DNA of 64,000 nucleotides. Origin: Tuctoria greenei. Its lineage: Eukaryota > Streptophyta > Magnoliopsida > Poales > Poaceae. A model generated the notes under the pieces. It had not been told where the DNA came from, did no database searches, and was given only the letters and a program-made list of their open reading frames with translations. Below are positions 45,465-57,124 of the stretch, in pieces. The translations under genes and the position numbers were made by a program. The stretch is from contig JAYESD010000011.1 of NCBI GenBank assembly GCA_036927565.1, positions 93,905,178 to 93,969,177 on the forward strand. The letters run 5' to 3'. The stretch's first letter is position 1, and the number at the start of each line of letters is the position of its first letter.

Positions 45465-46139
45465 TTATTTAAAAGTTGTTACTTGTTTAGCATGAAAACC
45501 AGTAGCTTTGGAGGTGAACACAGAAGTTTCAGAAGAAAAAGCTGAAGCTTCGGATGCAAAAACTAAAGCTCCAGAGGGAACAACAGAAGGTCCGGGAGCT
45601 CTCGGAGCTATAGAAACTACCGGAGCTACCTTTGCAGATTTCTTACCAGTACGTCCGGAGGCTACCTTTTCAAATTTCCGACTCATTAAAGAAGGTTTCG
45701 TGTTTCTAATTTCGGGTTTAGCAAGCATGGCATATTTAGCATGAAGATTATGAGATCTAGCAGACATTTAATCCTTTTTAATTTGTTTTGCTAGTCTATA
45801 ACAGAAGTCTATGACATGACCATCTTTATCACAGTAAGCACAATGAAATTTAATTTTGTAATCATGTTTAGATGAGCATCCAATATTAGAAACATAAATA
45901 GAAAGCACTCCTGCAGATTTAAAAATCATATCCTTTTGTTTAGGGACATTTTTGATTAAACCTCTTCCAAATGTTTTTACAATGTGGGGTGGATGTGTTT
46001 TAGAATAAGCATGGGAATCAAAACCTAAACTAGTTTTATCATTGCAAGGTTTAGAAGAATTCAACAGCAAATCTAGATTCTTATTCCCATTACTAAACCA
46101 CTCTAGTGTCCTATTCATGTCATCAAGCTTTTTAGACAA
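45465..46139 (-). pseudogene. Copia second zinc-knuckle and linker region
   Basis: 46139-45768 contains CAYCDKDGHVIDFC, a perfect CX2CX4HX4C knuckle. It ends in a stop at 45768, after which 45767-45465 continues in another frame as an Ala/Ser/Pro-rich linker. A second knuckle after gag is typical of the SIRE-like Copia elements of grasses. Between this and the gag block (46140-46208) the frame is closed. Confidence 0.7.
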
Positions 46140-46208
46140 GTCTAGGTAGTTTTCACATGAAACTTTACCCTTAAGTTTGCAGTTAGAACAATTTTTAACT
46201 TCACGTGT

Positions 46209-47723
46209 TCATAAAGCATTGTTCAGAATGGAAATTTCATTCATTGCATCTTTTAGTTTCTTATCAAGATTATCACATGAAGAAAAATGCAAATCATCTG
46301 TAGAACAAGAAGCATTTTTTAAGTGTTTAATATTAAAATCTAACAGCTTTTTGTCCTTTTCAAGTTCTTCATCAAGTCTATCTAGAGTGGAGGAGTGTGC
46401 ACTTCCTAATGTGCACAATTTTTCATAGATTAAGTCACGTGAGGGACATGAATCATCACTAGGAATCAAGGTTTTCAAACGGTTGATTTCAGATTCTAGT
46501 GACTCAATTTTAACAACATTGTCCCTAAGCTTTTTGTCCATTTTCTTAACTATAATAGTGGCACGAGAAATAGCATCACACATTTCTTCGCAAGTAGGAC
46601 ATACCTCTTCATTGTCGCTGTTGTGTTTAGCCTCTTCCATACTTAATCTTGACTTGCCCGCCATGAAGCACAAGTTTGCCAAATCGTCTTCATCTTCGTC
46701 ACTTCCAATGTCCACATCGCTTGAGCCAAGTTCTTGAAGTGCGGTGATGAAGCTATTTATCATCTTGCGTCCTATAGTACCCTTCTTTTTATTGTTGTAG
46801 TTTTCAGAGGTGGTCTTGACCTTGTTCTGCTTTTCCTCACAAGTAGAAGGACCTGAAAGATTAGGGAATTCTGTACGAAAGTGTCCTGTCTTACCACATT
46901 CAAAACAGCGCTGAGGTCCGAAGCTTCCTCTCCTTCTAGTTCTCACATTTTGCAATGCTTTTGAGAATCTAGTTGAGATGAGTGCTAACTCCTGTTCTGG
47001 AAATTCCTCGATCTGCTCCAGGGCTAGTGAGGACAACAAAGCAAGAGAATTGCAAGATGATGATTGACCGGAGCTAGGCATGTCACGTTGAGAAACAAAA
47101 GCAAGAGACTTGTTGGGGTTCTTACCTGAGATTATGTCAATTTCATGAGTTTTCAATTTAGAATATAGTACATCTAAAGTAAGTGTACTCATGACAGTAT
47201 ATTCACGAATAGATGTAACTTTCATCTCCCAAATTGACAACTCTAATGCACTTAGTAATCGCCTAGCATTCTCAGCATCTAAAAAATTAACATTGACGCT
47301 ACGCAAGTTGTTGAGAGATTTATTAAAGCGAGCAAATAGATCATCAATGGACTCACCGGGTTGCATCTCGAAGCGCATGTATTCTTTATTGAACATGCCT
47401 TGCCTTACCTCCTTGATCGTGTTGGATCCTTCGTGGTAGTCATAAAGTGCTTTCCACACATCGTATACTGATCGGAGGTGTGCAACACAGTCGAAGACGC
47501 TTTGAGTTAATCCTTGTATGATCAAGTTTCGAGCCTTGTTGTTGTTGTCGACATCTTTTAGATTTGTAGCTGTAACTTGATCGTTTGACAGCACTTCGTA
47601 AGGCTTGTACACCTTCTCCCATATTATGAAGTCTTGTGCCTAGATGAAGGCCTCTATTCGTGCCTTGCAAACCCGAAAATCAATACCACTAAAGACACAA
47701 GGTTTTGCGGAGTATTTCACCAT
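46209..47723 (-). pseudogene. Copia gag with an early nonsense codon
   Basis: The likely start is at 47723 (MVKYSAKPCVFSGIDF). An in-frame TAG at 47640-47642 interrupts it after 27 residues. The rest (47612-46209) is open: the UBN2-like capsid (NNKARNLIIQGL, then TIKEVRQGMFNKEYMRF), a zinc knuckle, and a charged coiled-coil tail. The knuckle reads CFECGKTGHFRTEF, with the last Cys changed to Phe, so it cannot bind zinc normally. Confidence 0.85.
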
Positions 47724-47770
47724 GATGATTAGTCAAAAACACATGCAAATCACAAATATTAGAGTACCGT

Positions 47771-47783
47771 GGCTCTGATACCA
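47771..47783 (-). other. Copia primer-binding site (initiator Met tRNA type)
   Basis: The minus strand reads TGGTATCAGAGCC, two bases inside the 5' LTR end at 47786. Confidence 0.92.
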
Positions 47784-47785
47784 AT

Positions 47786-49603
47786 TGTAGGATCGAAGAG
47801 CACGTGAAAAGGTACTAGAGGGGGGTGAATGGTAGATTAAAACTTTTTCAGCGGAAGTAATGAAAACCCCTCGACAGAAAAACAATCCGTTAAAGAAATC
47901 GTGTGTGAGACTAATCTAAATGTGTTTTATCGTGTAAAAAGTGATAGATATCAGAGAGAATCAAGTCACGAAGACAACACAACAATAATCACTCAAATCC
48001 GTCAAGAGAAACTCAAGTAACGATGGAAAGATCGAACAAAGGTCACTCTGTCCTACCCAAGAAAAATAGTTCTGGAATAGTGCAAAGAAACTCGTGTAGA
48101 TAAAAAACCACAAATCCAATGACTGTGAAATTTTCAAATATGATAAAAAATGAAGTTGTTAAGAAAACCAAAAAATAATCACATCAATTGGATCTGTAAA
48201 ACTCGAGTTATGATAAAACCATGGAAGAAAGGTAGTGCTGTGCAGAAAACTCGATGAGAAAATCTTGTCCAGAACAAGTCAGACGAACAAGGCACAAAAG
48301 TTCCTTTAAACTACGAATTTTATTCAATAGAACACAAGAGGAACATCCCAAAAGTCGTCTACTACGAGCTCTGGCCTCCCTTGCTTATATAACCAGCCCT
48401 TAGGCCAACCCAAACCTGACTAGGACTCTAATCCTACTCAATTCACGAATCGGAACTTTTCATAACTGCTCAAGACTCTTCTATACGCAGATAGAATCAA
48501 TCTTAAGACTTCCAAACACCTTAGGAATGTATCCCACATTCCTAAAACAACTCAAATTCGTGATCCACACAAAATCCTATCATAACCAACTCAAAACTTT
48601 CCATATTTGAGTCAAACACGACTCAACCGTAGCCTGAGTCCATAACCTAGTTGGTTGGACCTTTCCGACCAATTTTTTACATCCACATCTCTTCATCATG
48701 CCTCAGAACCATGTAGCCACATCCATGCACTCCTTGCATACGTGCACACATGTTCCAACGACGTCCACAATACCTTCATATGCATTGTTCTTGATTCAAA
48801 CATGTTGTGCAACCTCCCGATCAACTCAACCACAATTCCACCCGAACATGGTTGTTGAACCTCATCTTCTCCCTAAGACTAGTTCAATGGATCCCTTCAC
48901 TAGCCATGTCTTGAACTCAAGCAACACCTACACATGAACAAACAACCAATCCGTACGAGCCCAAGTCCGCGACTTGACTCAAATTAGTTCCGAACACAAC
49001 ACCTTACATGAGCACCTCACATAAGCATGTTGCAAAACAACAGTTAAATGATATCAGCCATATCAACCAAAACACATCAAAAACTTAGCAAATGAATACT
49101 AAGTAATCTTTCCAAATAATTTAAAGCATGTTCGAAACATTTCACAGTAAAAGCAGGAACATTGCGATCAAGCTCCGAATCTTGCCAAAGCTAATCGGAG
49201 CTTGAGACAGAGCTTACCAATGCTAGTACAACCTAGCGGCGGAGCTTACCAAAGCTAGCACAACCTAGCGCCGGAGCTTACCAAAGCTAGTACAACCCAA
49301 CGTCAGAGCTACAAAAAACATGTCGGAGCTAACCAACATAAGTCGGACCTAGAAAAAACATATCAGATCTTAACAAAGACATGCCAGAGCTATCAAAAAC
49401 ATGTCGGAGCTAAAGACAAAGCTCACCGGAGCTACCCAAAAAACATGTTGGACCTTGACAAAGCAAGTCAGACCTATTGTCAGGTCTCGCAGAAGCTCGG
49501 AGATAGAGTCAGACCTTGCTAAAAAAGGGTGTTTTGGCAGAATTTTAGAACTTATATCATCAAAGCCAATGTATTCAGTACAAGCCAATGTATTCAGCAC
49601 ACA
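47786..49603 (-). repeat. Copia 5' LTR
   Basis: Partner of 39287-41105, 1818 bp. It shares the 32-bp triple repeat and the CAGCACACA end. It differs by many scattered substitutions, more than the LARD LTRs, so the insertion is older. Confidence 0.9.
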
Positions 49604-50441
49604 TACTAGGTAACCCCTGATACCGCACTTAAAACCAAGGGGTTCCTATGTCCAAGTTGAAGACTCTCGAAGGAAACATGCGTCTAACAGCACTGGGCCC
49701 ACATGCCTCATTTGGGTAGCTCCGGTGTTACCACGTGTCCTGCGAGACCGGACCTACCTTCTTTCATAGGGAAGCATCGGTACTGCCACGTGTCCAGCAA
49801 CCCCGAACCTAACTCCTAGTAGAGGGAAGCTCCAATGCAGCCAAGTGTCAAGTGGCTTCGGACTAGCCTCCCCGCAGAGGGAAGCTCCAGAGCTGCCACG
49901 TGTTGGACCTCCGGACCTAAGCTTGCAATGGTAAGACTGCAGGATCTCCAATGGCATGAACATTCAAGAGGCTATTAAACAGTCATTATAAGACCTGATT
50001 AACATTTCATTAATTCCATATTAATGACACACAATCAGAGGACCATTAAGAAAAGTAATGCCACCATTAAAGCACGTTATCACACTGTTAATCACAGATT
50101 ATAGATGTAAATCTTGTATAGGTGGTTAATTACAGCTGGGGCCACCTGTCAGGCCAGGCATATACTGTAAAGGCCAGTCCTTAGCATATAAAAGGGCTAC
50201 GTCGCATGGTAGAAGACAACTAAGCTCATACACACACTAGCATACCCAAACACTCGCCATATACACATACTCAATAAACAACCACCCCGTGGAGTAGAGT
50301 ATTACGCTCAGGCGGCGCGAACCACGTAAAAACTCTCGTGTCATCATCTTGTTCATGATCTTATGCGCCCCATCCGAATCCGAACCTCCGCGGACTACAC
50401 TTTAGTAGTACCGGGGGAAGTGTCATTGCTACACTTCGACA
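49604..50441 (+). repeat. Gypsy A 3' LTR, main part
   Basis: Resumes with TACTAGGTAACCCC, matching TACCAGGTACCCCC of the 5' LTR, and ends at CACTTCGACA before AGGTC. It keeps three CACGTG cores (49732, 49787 and 49897) and a TATA box (50187-50194). Confidence 0.9.
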
Positions 50442-50446
50442 AGGTC

Positions 50447-52510
50447 CACGACACCCTTCAGGGAGCCGTGCGAAATGATTTTATGGTAAGTTTAACTGTT
50501 TAAATTTTTTCAACTCATCTAAATTGTTAATGCATATCACTTAAATGTTTATTTCTTAAAGTTGAGGTAGCAGGTAGAGGAACCGAGAATGGAGGAGCAC
50601 ACGAGACGGAGTGTTCCACCACAAAGCTCGAAAGCTTGCGACGGTGGCATTGTCGAACGTCGGGATCCAGGCCATGAACGTGTACCACAAGCTGCACCGG
50701 CAGCAGTAGGAAGGGGGTCCATTTAGGAAGGACTCTGACGCTTACTTGACAGAGGAGAAGTACGTGGAGGTAAGTTAGTACGCGGAGCTAAGTTTTTATT
50801 GGTAAATATTTAAAATACCTACGTATGTTAACTGCATTGATGAAATATGAAATATGTGCAGATTAGTATTTCCTGGTTATAGTATTGACGTGAGGCGTAC
50901 CAATCTCTCTATCGGCATTGGGCTAATGATGCTTTCATTGCTAAGTCTATAAAGGAAAGACAGTGTCGGGGTCCGAGGGCAAGCATAACTACAACAGTGA
51001 TGGCTACTTGCGTTTGGCTAAGCGCATGGTAAGTACAATTTAAGTTCACTTATGTGTTCATAATATATTTGTCTCACTAACACGGCTATACAGGAGCGAG
51101 AGACCGGTCAGGAGGCGACCCTGACCCCGGTTTCAAAGAGAGATCACAAGGGAAGTGACCTTCCTAGCCTGGACATTGCAGTCAGGTCGCGACCGATCGA
51201 CTGGTAAGTTTTCAAAATTCATCAATTTCATTATCACAAATACTATTATTTATACGCTTACAAGATTTCTTTATTTTTTAAGAAAATTACGCGCAGTAGG
51301 TCGCAAAGATACATGACGAAGACTACGATTGGGAAACGCGACGATCGACCCCCAAGTCGTGTACGTGAGCGGAGGCAGGAAGACCCATGGACGGTGAGTT
51401 GGTCATTTGTTTCATTTCTTTTTCAATCTACCTTCTTTTACTTAGTATTTTTCATTATTTTGTAGTTTTACCATTTTTGATGGAGTTGTTGACTCGAGGT
51501 CGGCGCGACCTTCGAGAGGCACTTCATCGATGCAGGCCTCGTCCGCTGGGCCGTCAAGTGGCTGTCTCTCTCGCAGACCTAGTTGAAGCTCAATGCCGTG
51601 AAAGAGACACTGATGTAGACCCAGGCGGAGCTGGAGTGGTCAAGGGCCTCCCAAGAGGCGCAGCAGGAGAGGTCGAGGGCCTTCCAGGAGGCCACGACCA
51701 CGTACATGGCCCAGATGCAAGCAACAGTAAGTAATTTGAAGTACCTTACTTTAATTTCATAGCATTTCAGTAACATATATCTTCTAATATTTTCCAATGA
51801 CAGGCTCTTACTCGACAGACCGATCAACAGATGAGATTCCTTCGTTTCAACTACCGTAGGTGACCCTGGCACAGACAACCCCAGCACAGCTGCCCCCAGT
51901 ACAGGTAATAAACTCTTTCTTTAATATTGTCATATTCCTTTTCAGTATTTCACATAGGGAGAGAAGGAAGTAGAAGATAGGGTGAGAGAGAGAGTGAGAT
52001 CGAGGTGGAGTAAGAGAGACATGGATAGGTTGAAAGAGAGCGGGGTGAGATAGAGGTGGTTGAGAGGGAGCGGGGTGAGATAGAGATGGAGTAAGAGAGA
52101 CATAGATAGGGAGAGATAGAGTGCGAGAGAGAGAGAGTAAAGTGAGAGAGATAGGATGCTAGAGAAGGTGTGACATAGAGGGAGAGGAAGAGAGTGAGAC
52201 AAAGTGAGGGAGAGGAAGAGAGTGAGAGAAAGAGAGAAAGAGAGAAAGAGAGAGAGGGAGAGGAAGAGAGTGTGAGATAAAGAGATAGAGGGAGAGAAAG
52301 AGAGAGAGGAAGAGAGTGAGAGGATGGAAGTTAGAGAGAGAGGAAGAGTGTGAGAGAAAGAAAGAGAGAGATGCATTTATAACATGTATTACTCTAATGT
52401 TCTTTTGAAGGGTTCGGCGACGGAGGCGCGAACTCCTTCAGCACAGATACCGGCACCCGGAGGGACGCGCGGAGACGAGCTTTTCGGCTCTGGAGGTAGT
52501 TGAGGGGCTA
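50447..52510 (+). pseudogene. CACTA A accessory (TNPA-like) gene remnant, several exons
   Basis: Exon pieces: up to 50485 (donor GTAAG); 50574-50769 (NVGIQAMNVYHKLHRQQ, then an in-frame TAG, then AYLTEEKYVEV, donor GTAAG); a piece from about 50860 to 51030; 51095-51205 (ERETGQEATLTPVSKRDHKG); 51300-51392 (ending VYVSGGRKTHG-like); and 51480-51735, a Gln/Glu/Ala-rich coiled coil (QAELEWSRASQEAQQERSRA). This set matches the plant proteins often encoded next to TNP2 in CACTA elements. The coiled coil may serve oligomerisation and the upstream part DNA binding. The stop after HRQQ and other breaks make it a pseudogene. Confidence 0.6.
51956..52375 (+). repeat. Purine-rich (GA)n low-complexity tract
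   Basis: About 420 bases almost free of pyrimidines on the plus strand, built from GAGAGA, GAAAGAGA, GAGGAAGAG and GATAGAG words. It sits in an intron of the CACTA A remnant. The long Leu/Ser frame on the opposite strand is a by-product of the repeat. Confidence 0.9.
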
Positions 52511-52659
52511 GCGTGTAGCCCATTTGTAATGTCTTGTGGTGAATGTATCCTAAACACTATATATTGCTGCTGTGTTGGCAGTGATATATATTGCTATTGT
52601 TTGTTTGAATCTGTGACCTCGCCATCGTGCGAGGTATGCAGTTTCTTCTTTTAAAAAAA

Positions 52660-53023
52660 TTACAAACTTAACTTACGTTGGCTATGGCATTGCCGAATTA
52701 AGTTAGCATAGGTTAACTTACGTCGTCCAGACAATACCAACGTAAGTTGCCGTACTTACGTCCTCGCCATAGCCGACGTAAGTTAGCCCATGTTACTTAC
52801 ATCGGCCTCAGAAGGCCAACGTAAGTAACCTGGCTCAGCCTAGTAACTAACATACGTCGGTTGCGGGCCAACGACGTAAGTTACATTAACTACGACCAAA
52901 CCACAATGTCAGCCAATAACCGATATAATTAAGGAAAACTAACGTAATTAAGTAACTTACTGTCGGTTTTAGCCTTAATTATATCGGCTCCGGCCGTCGT
53001 AATTGGTCAGGATTCCTGTAGTG
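52660..53023 (+). repeat. CACTA A right subterminal repeats and TIR
   Basis: ACTTACGTCGG-type words and their complements (CCGACGTAAGTTAG, ACTTACATCGG, CATACGTCGG) recur through the segment, mirroring the left end, and it closes with GATTCCTGTAGTG. 52511-52659 between the gene remnant and these repeats holds nothing else recognised. Confidence 0.82.
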
Positions 53024-53880
53024 CTGCCAAGAGTCTAATATGATGAATCAAAAGACCATAAATAGACCTACCCTCATGTGTGGACTTCACACGCTCCACC
53101 ATATAAATACAATCTGAATTGATCACCACCATTGAGAAGCTCTCATCTAGCACAAAAGATATGGCACACTCAGGTCTCACGATCTCCTCATGGTATTCGC
53201 TGCATGCAGCTAAAAAATTTCCAAAATCATCTCAGACCATAACACCAATTCCCATACGACGGGAAAAGAAGAAAATTGCCACATCAACATTAACACAAAC
53301 CATGTCTTCCGGTGGCGGAGACCATTTGTGGATTGGCAATCGGTCTCTCGGCTATGGTTAGTAGTGAAGGGATAAAGATGTAAGGCAATTATATGAAGAT
53401 ATGCCAAAATTTTCTCAGCTATCAATTTAGGCTGTATCATTGGTTCCCCGTTCCTCAGTTTGTTCCTTGCATCCCAAACATGCCACATTGTCACAGCGAC
53501 CATCGTGGAGTCCCATTCTGATGCGCTGTTAAGAAAACAAAGAGTCCACATGCGAGGAGATATGAATGACTTATGTTGCAGCTTGACTTGATGTTCAACA
53601 TGGACAATCTCACCAGCATAATGACAGAATAAAACACAGTTATCGATTGTCTCTTGGTGACAACATATAAGACAATCTAGGAAGGCTGGAACATGATGCT
53701 TTTGAAGTTGGTGTCCATATGATAGTCAATTATGAGCGATCTGCTATAGATTAATTTTTATCTTCCCTGGTGATTTGATGGCCCAATGATTTCCAGAGTT
53801 TAGAGGCAGCCACTGCAGAAGAAGACGTGCACTGACCCTAAACACTGTGTAGAACAAATAATTTTTCTAATCTTGGCACA
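53024..53880 (-). pseudogene. RNase H-bearing LINE fragment, 5' part (zf-RVT and RNase H)
   Basis: On the minus strand, about 53720-53560 encodes the zinc-binding domain (CLICCHQETIDNCVLFC). 53551-53310 encodes MWHVWDARNKLRNGE, the linker found before RNase H in plant LINEs. After a frameshift, 53310-53024 encodes the RNase H start (NVDVAIFFF), a region with INSDC, and HHIRLLA. It breaks at the CACTA A end and resumes at 11791. LINEs with this C-terminal RNase H are a known plant L1 subgroup. It is a different element from the LINE at 6046-11640. Confidence 0.8.
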
Positions 53881-53987
53881 TTGTAACCAAATCTTACAAC
53901 AGTGGCGGACCTAGCAATAAGTTATAGGGGGCTGAACATTTCCAAAAAAAAAGAAGAGCCTAAAAAATAAAAATTGAAGTGTTAGAG
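53881..53987. other. Flank between LINE fragment and CACTA B
   Basis: About 100 bases, A-rich at the right. Contains AGTGGCGGACCTAGCAATAA, a word often seen at ends of small plant transposons, but no partner end was found. Confidence 0.35.
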
Positions 53988-54245
53988 CACTACAGGAAAC
54001 GACGAATAGGGTGTCAGTTTATCTATATGCATCGGTCCCGACGCATTTAACTCGTCTAGGGGTGTCGGTTTCCCACCCATAAGTTAGAGGCGTGGTTTTC
54101 TGGATCCAACCGACGCACATATTAAATGCGTCGGCCAGACCGACGCTTAAAATATATGCGTCGATTAAACCGACGCTCATACGGTGGGCCCGGCTGGCTC
54201 CGGCTCTAAGAGCGTCGGCCGGGTAGAAACCGACGCTCTTAAGCG
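53988..54245 (+). repeat. CACTA B TIR and subterminal repeats
   Basis: ACCGACGC and GCGTCGG words recur about ten times in both orientations, several as inverted pairs a few bases apart (for example GCGTCGGCCAGACCGACGC near 54137). Confidence 0.82.
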
Positions 54246-55532
54246 GGCCTCACTTGAAACCTAATCCCTTCTCGCCTCCTCTCTTCTCCCACGTACTCCA
54301 TTCTCCCGCGCACGCCCGAGAGCACCCAACTTGCCCGCCGCTGCCGCCGCCAGCCCACCGCCACCTCACCGCCTCGCCGGCGCCCCTGCCCGTCGGCCCG
54401 CCAGCCGACGCCCCTTCCGCCTCCCCGTTCGGCTCCCAGCCCGGCCCCCTCTGTCCGGCTCGACCGCCGCCTGCCCGCCGCCTCGCCGGCGTCCCCTCTG
54501 CCTCCCCCGTCCGGCGCCCTCCTACGGCTCCTGTTCAGCGCCCCGTTCGCCTCGGCCGCCGGCGCCCCCGTCCACCTCGCCCGTCGGTTCAACTCTAAGT
54601 GTGAAGGTAACATATTAGGTGCATTGCAAGTACATGATTAGAGTTGTATGTGATTAGAGTTGAATGTTATATCATATAGTTGCTAACTTGTGAAAGTAAT
54701 GCTTTATCATAATATGTGATTAGTGTTAACTGGTGAATGTGATTCATATTATATAGTTGCTAACTCGTGAATGTGATTCATATTCAATATGCTATATGAT
54801 TTGAATGTGATTAAAAGTTCGTATCATGCATGTGATTGCTTCCTTTTAGCATTTGCGATATGATGACTAATTATGTGTTTGTAATATAGTAAATATTTTT
54901 ATAATTATGGTAGCTTTAGAGGATTGTAGTGAAAGATAATTGTAGTTGTGAAGTATGCGTTAAGACGAGCACAGATGCGTACGGCGACAATGAGGACGAC
55001 TAATTAACCGTGCCTGAACGGTGGATCCGGACTTAGAACTTTCAACTCTGACCAACTTTCTTCCTCTGTCTTATTCTTTCCTCTCTCGTAAATTATTAAA
55101 AAATGGAAATGTGGAACGTAACCTATAAAATTTGATTACCCGTTTCGAATCAGCACGTATCACATGCTATTGGCATGTGAGACGTGAAGGTTCGGAATTG
55201 TCCCTTTTTGGACAGCCTGGAAGTGGATCGGGGGGGGCATGGCTTGTGACAAGACACGAGTCTGGATCTGGACGATATTTCCACGGTATAATCCTGATAT
55301 TCTCTGCTGCACTATTTTCGGACGTGCAGTGGAGAACAGCGGGGTTATGCTGCCGAAATTTCGTTTGGATCCAGACCACGCATGTCGTCATAAGCACGCC
55401 TAACTTGACCACTCTTGGGTGGGTTTAGGACCTATCTGCCTAGTTGTAGTGACCGTCACATAATATGAAAATAAACTAATTATAATGATTTTTCTTCTTT
55501 GAAGGTATAAGTTGAAAAATGGGTGACGTAAG
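54246..55532 (+). other. CACTA B GC-rich leader and intron-like DNA
   Basis: 54254-54600 is a very GC-rich Pro/Arg-coding segment, comparable to 12031-12446 in CACTA A, and I take it as the leader exon. 54600-55510 is AT-rich, without coding signal apart from chance frames, and probably intronic. An AG acceptor before 55505 (GAAGGTATAAG) would precede the transposase exon. Confidence 0.45.
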
Positions 55533-57124
55533 GTGATGTATGATGGATGGAGTTTAGATGGTGTGTACACTTTGGAATGGGCACAAATCGCAAATGTGTT
55601 CGTGAACCAAGCATTTCCTAGTGGTGCTCGTTTTGTGAAATGTTCGTGTAGCAGGTGCCAGAATCGTCGACGTCTGGAGAGGTCTGAAATGATGCTGCAA
55701 CTTTGTAAGCACGTATTTATGCCAGACTATCTAGTGTGGTGTGAGCATGGAGAGATGGATCATGCTAGTGAGTCAGATGGAAACGAGAATGAACATCGGA
55801 TGAATGAGATGATGGCGGATGTTGGTCGAGAGTACGAAGAACAGTCACTGCCAGAGGAGGTGAAGAAGTTTTACAGACTTCTTGCCTCCGCGGATGAAAA
55901 AGTATATGAGGGCGCTAGTGTGACCGTTCTGCAGGCGGTCGCACGACTTATGGGGCTGAAGTCTATGTTCAATTTTACAAACAATTGCTACAATGGTATC
56001 ATGAAGTTGATCAATGATCTTCCTCTGGCAAAACATAAGATGTCGGAAGACATATATCATTCAAAGAAGATTTTGGAAGGTCTGGGCATGAGTTATGAGA
56101 AAATTGATGCGCGCGAGAATAATTGCATGTTGTTTTGGAAGGAACACCAGAATGATACTCAATGTATGCATTGCAATGCATCTAGACATGTGAAGGTTTT
56201 GAATGATGATGGGGAGGAAATAAGTACAAAGGTACTGGTTAAACAGCTTTGGTACATGCCTATCACGTCCAAGCTTAAACGGTTGTTCCTTTCTGAAGAA
56301 ATAGCGAAGCAGATGAGGTGGCATTCAGAAGGGTTATGTGAGAGCGATGACAAAAATATTATGGTACATCCTTCGGATGGCGCGACATGGCAAGCTCTAG
56401 ACCGTTTTGATCCGGAGTTTGGTATAGATCCAAGAATTGTGCTTCTTGGATTGTCAACAGATGGTTTCACTCCTTTCAGCACAAGTAACTGTCCATACTC
56501 TTGTTGGCCTGTTTTCATCATGCCTTACAATCTCCCTCCCAACATGTGCATGAAAGAAGGATACATATTCCTCGCAGCCATCATTCCTGGTCCTAAACAT
56601 CCTGGGACGAAAATTAATGTGTTTATGCAACCGTTGATTGAGGAGTTGAAAGAGTATGGCAAGGTGTAAAGGCATACAATAGTCATATGAAATGTGAATT
56701 TACTTTACGTGCCACATATCTATGGTCTATACATGATTTGTTGGCATACGACATTTGGGCTGGTTGGTGTGTCCATGGAAAATTGTGTTGCCCCATATGT
56801 ATGGCTGACACCGATGCCTTCGGGTTGAAGTATGGAAGAAAAGTCAGCTTCTTTGATTGCCATCGATGATTCCTTCCTTCAAATCACCCTTACAGGAGTG
56901 ATACACGATCATTTCGAAAAGGCAGAAGTGTTACAGAAGGACCCCCTCGTCAATTGACAAGCGAAAAAAATGGCATGACATGCAAAGTTAAAAGAGTCCG
57001 CTGAAGGTGGTTTTGAAGGGTATGGTACATAACACAACTGGACTCATATTTCTTTTCTTTGGGAGCTACCATATGCAAAGTCGTTGCTTTTACCGCACAA
57101 AATAGATTTGATGCACCAGGAGCG
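55533..57124 (+). pseudogene. TNP2-type CACTA transposase, N-terminal half, broken
   Basis: 55533-56669 is open for 378 codons. Residues 1-75 match the transposase-associated domain (MYDGW, then VKCSCSRCQNRRRL and HGE). The Transposase_21 region follows (LWYMPITSKLKRLF, CPYSCWPVFIMPYNLPP). A small frame change at 56667 breaks it. It resumes as KCEFTLRATYLWSIHDLLAY and DCHR, then a TGA at 56867 where the family has Arg, then FLPSNHPYRS. After another break, WELPYAKSLLLPH and DLMHQE run directly into the Gypsy B LTR. In an active CACTA this enzyme cuts at the ends. Confidence 0.85.

Larger units (their letters stand above)
39287..49603 (-). mobile_element. Ty1/Copia retrotransposon, minus strand, decayed
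   Basis: LTRs are at 39287-41105 and 47786-49603 (about 1.8 kb each, TG..CA). On the minus strand the order is 5' LTR, Met-type primer site, gag, protease, integrase, RT, RNase H, polypurine tract, 3' LTR, which is the Copia order. The flanks TACC (39283-39286) and TACT (49604-49607) are a target duplication with one mismatch. Long LTRs and a second CCHC knuckle after gag suggest the SIRE/Maximus lineage, with moderate confidence. Stops and frameshifts occur in every domain. It sits in the 3' LTR of Gypsy A, so it is younger than Gypsy A. Confidence 0.92.
12836..50441 (+). mobile_element. Ty3/Gypsy retrotransposon A (Tat type), decayed, split by two insertions
   Basis: The 5' LTR is 12836-13686 and the 3' LTR is 39268-39286 plus 49604-50441. 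Target duplications AGGTC (12831-12835 and 50442-50446) are identical, which fixes both ends. Internal order: primer-binding site, gag, protease, RT, RNase H, a second archaeal-type RNase H, integrase, a 72-bp tandem array, then an antisense ORF before the 3' LTR. Dual RNase H and the extra antisense ORF mark the Tat lineage. All frames carry stops and frameshifts, so it is not autonomous. A LARD (23006-38097) and a Copia element (39287-49603) lie inside it. Gypsy B at 57125 is a close relative. Confidence 0.92.
11792..53023 (+). mobile_element. CACTA (En/Spm) transposon A, host of the whole nested block
   Basis: The left end starts CACTACAGTAATCCGGATCA. The right end reverse complements to CACTACAGGAATCCTGACCA. 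The flanks are CAG (11789-11791) and CTG (53024-53026), a 3-bp target duplication with one mismatch. The RNase H reading frame of the LINE outside continues across the two flanks, which proves that both ends belong to one insertion. The element's own sequence is 11792-12835 plus 50447-53023, about 3.6 kb, with subterminal repeats at both ends and a broken accessory gene. The remaining 37.6 kb is later insertions. No TNP2-type transposase is left, so it is non-autonomous. Confidence 0.88.

Noticed and set aside
51942..52376. 144-codon Leu/Ser-rich frame on the minus strand
   Set aside because: It is the translation of a (GA)n low-complexity tract, not a gene.
55132..55428. 98-codon frame in the CACTA B intron-like region
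   Set aside because: No domain, and it sits between the leader and transposase exon in AT-rich DNA. Treated as a chance frame.
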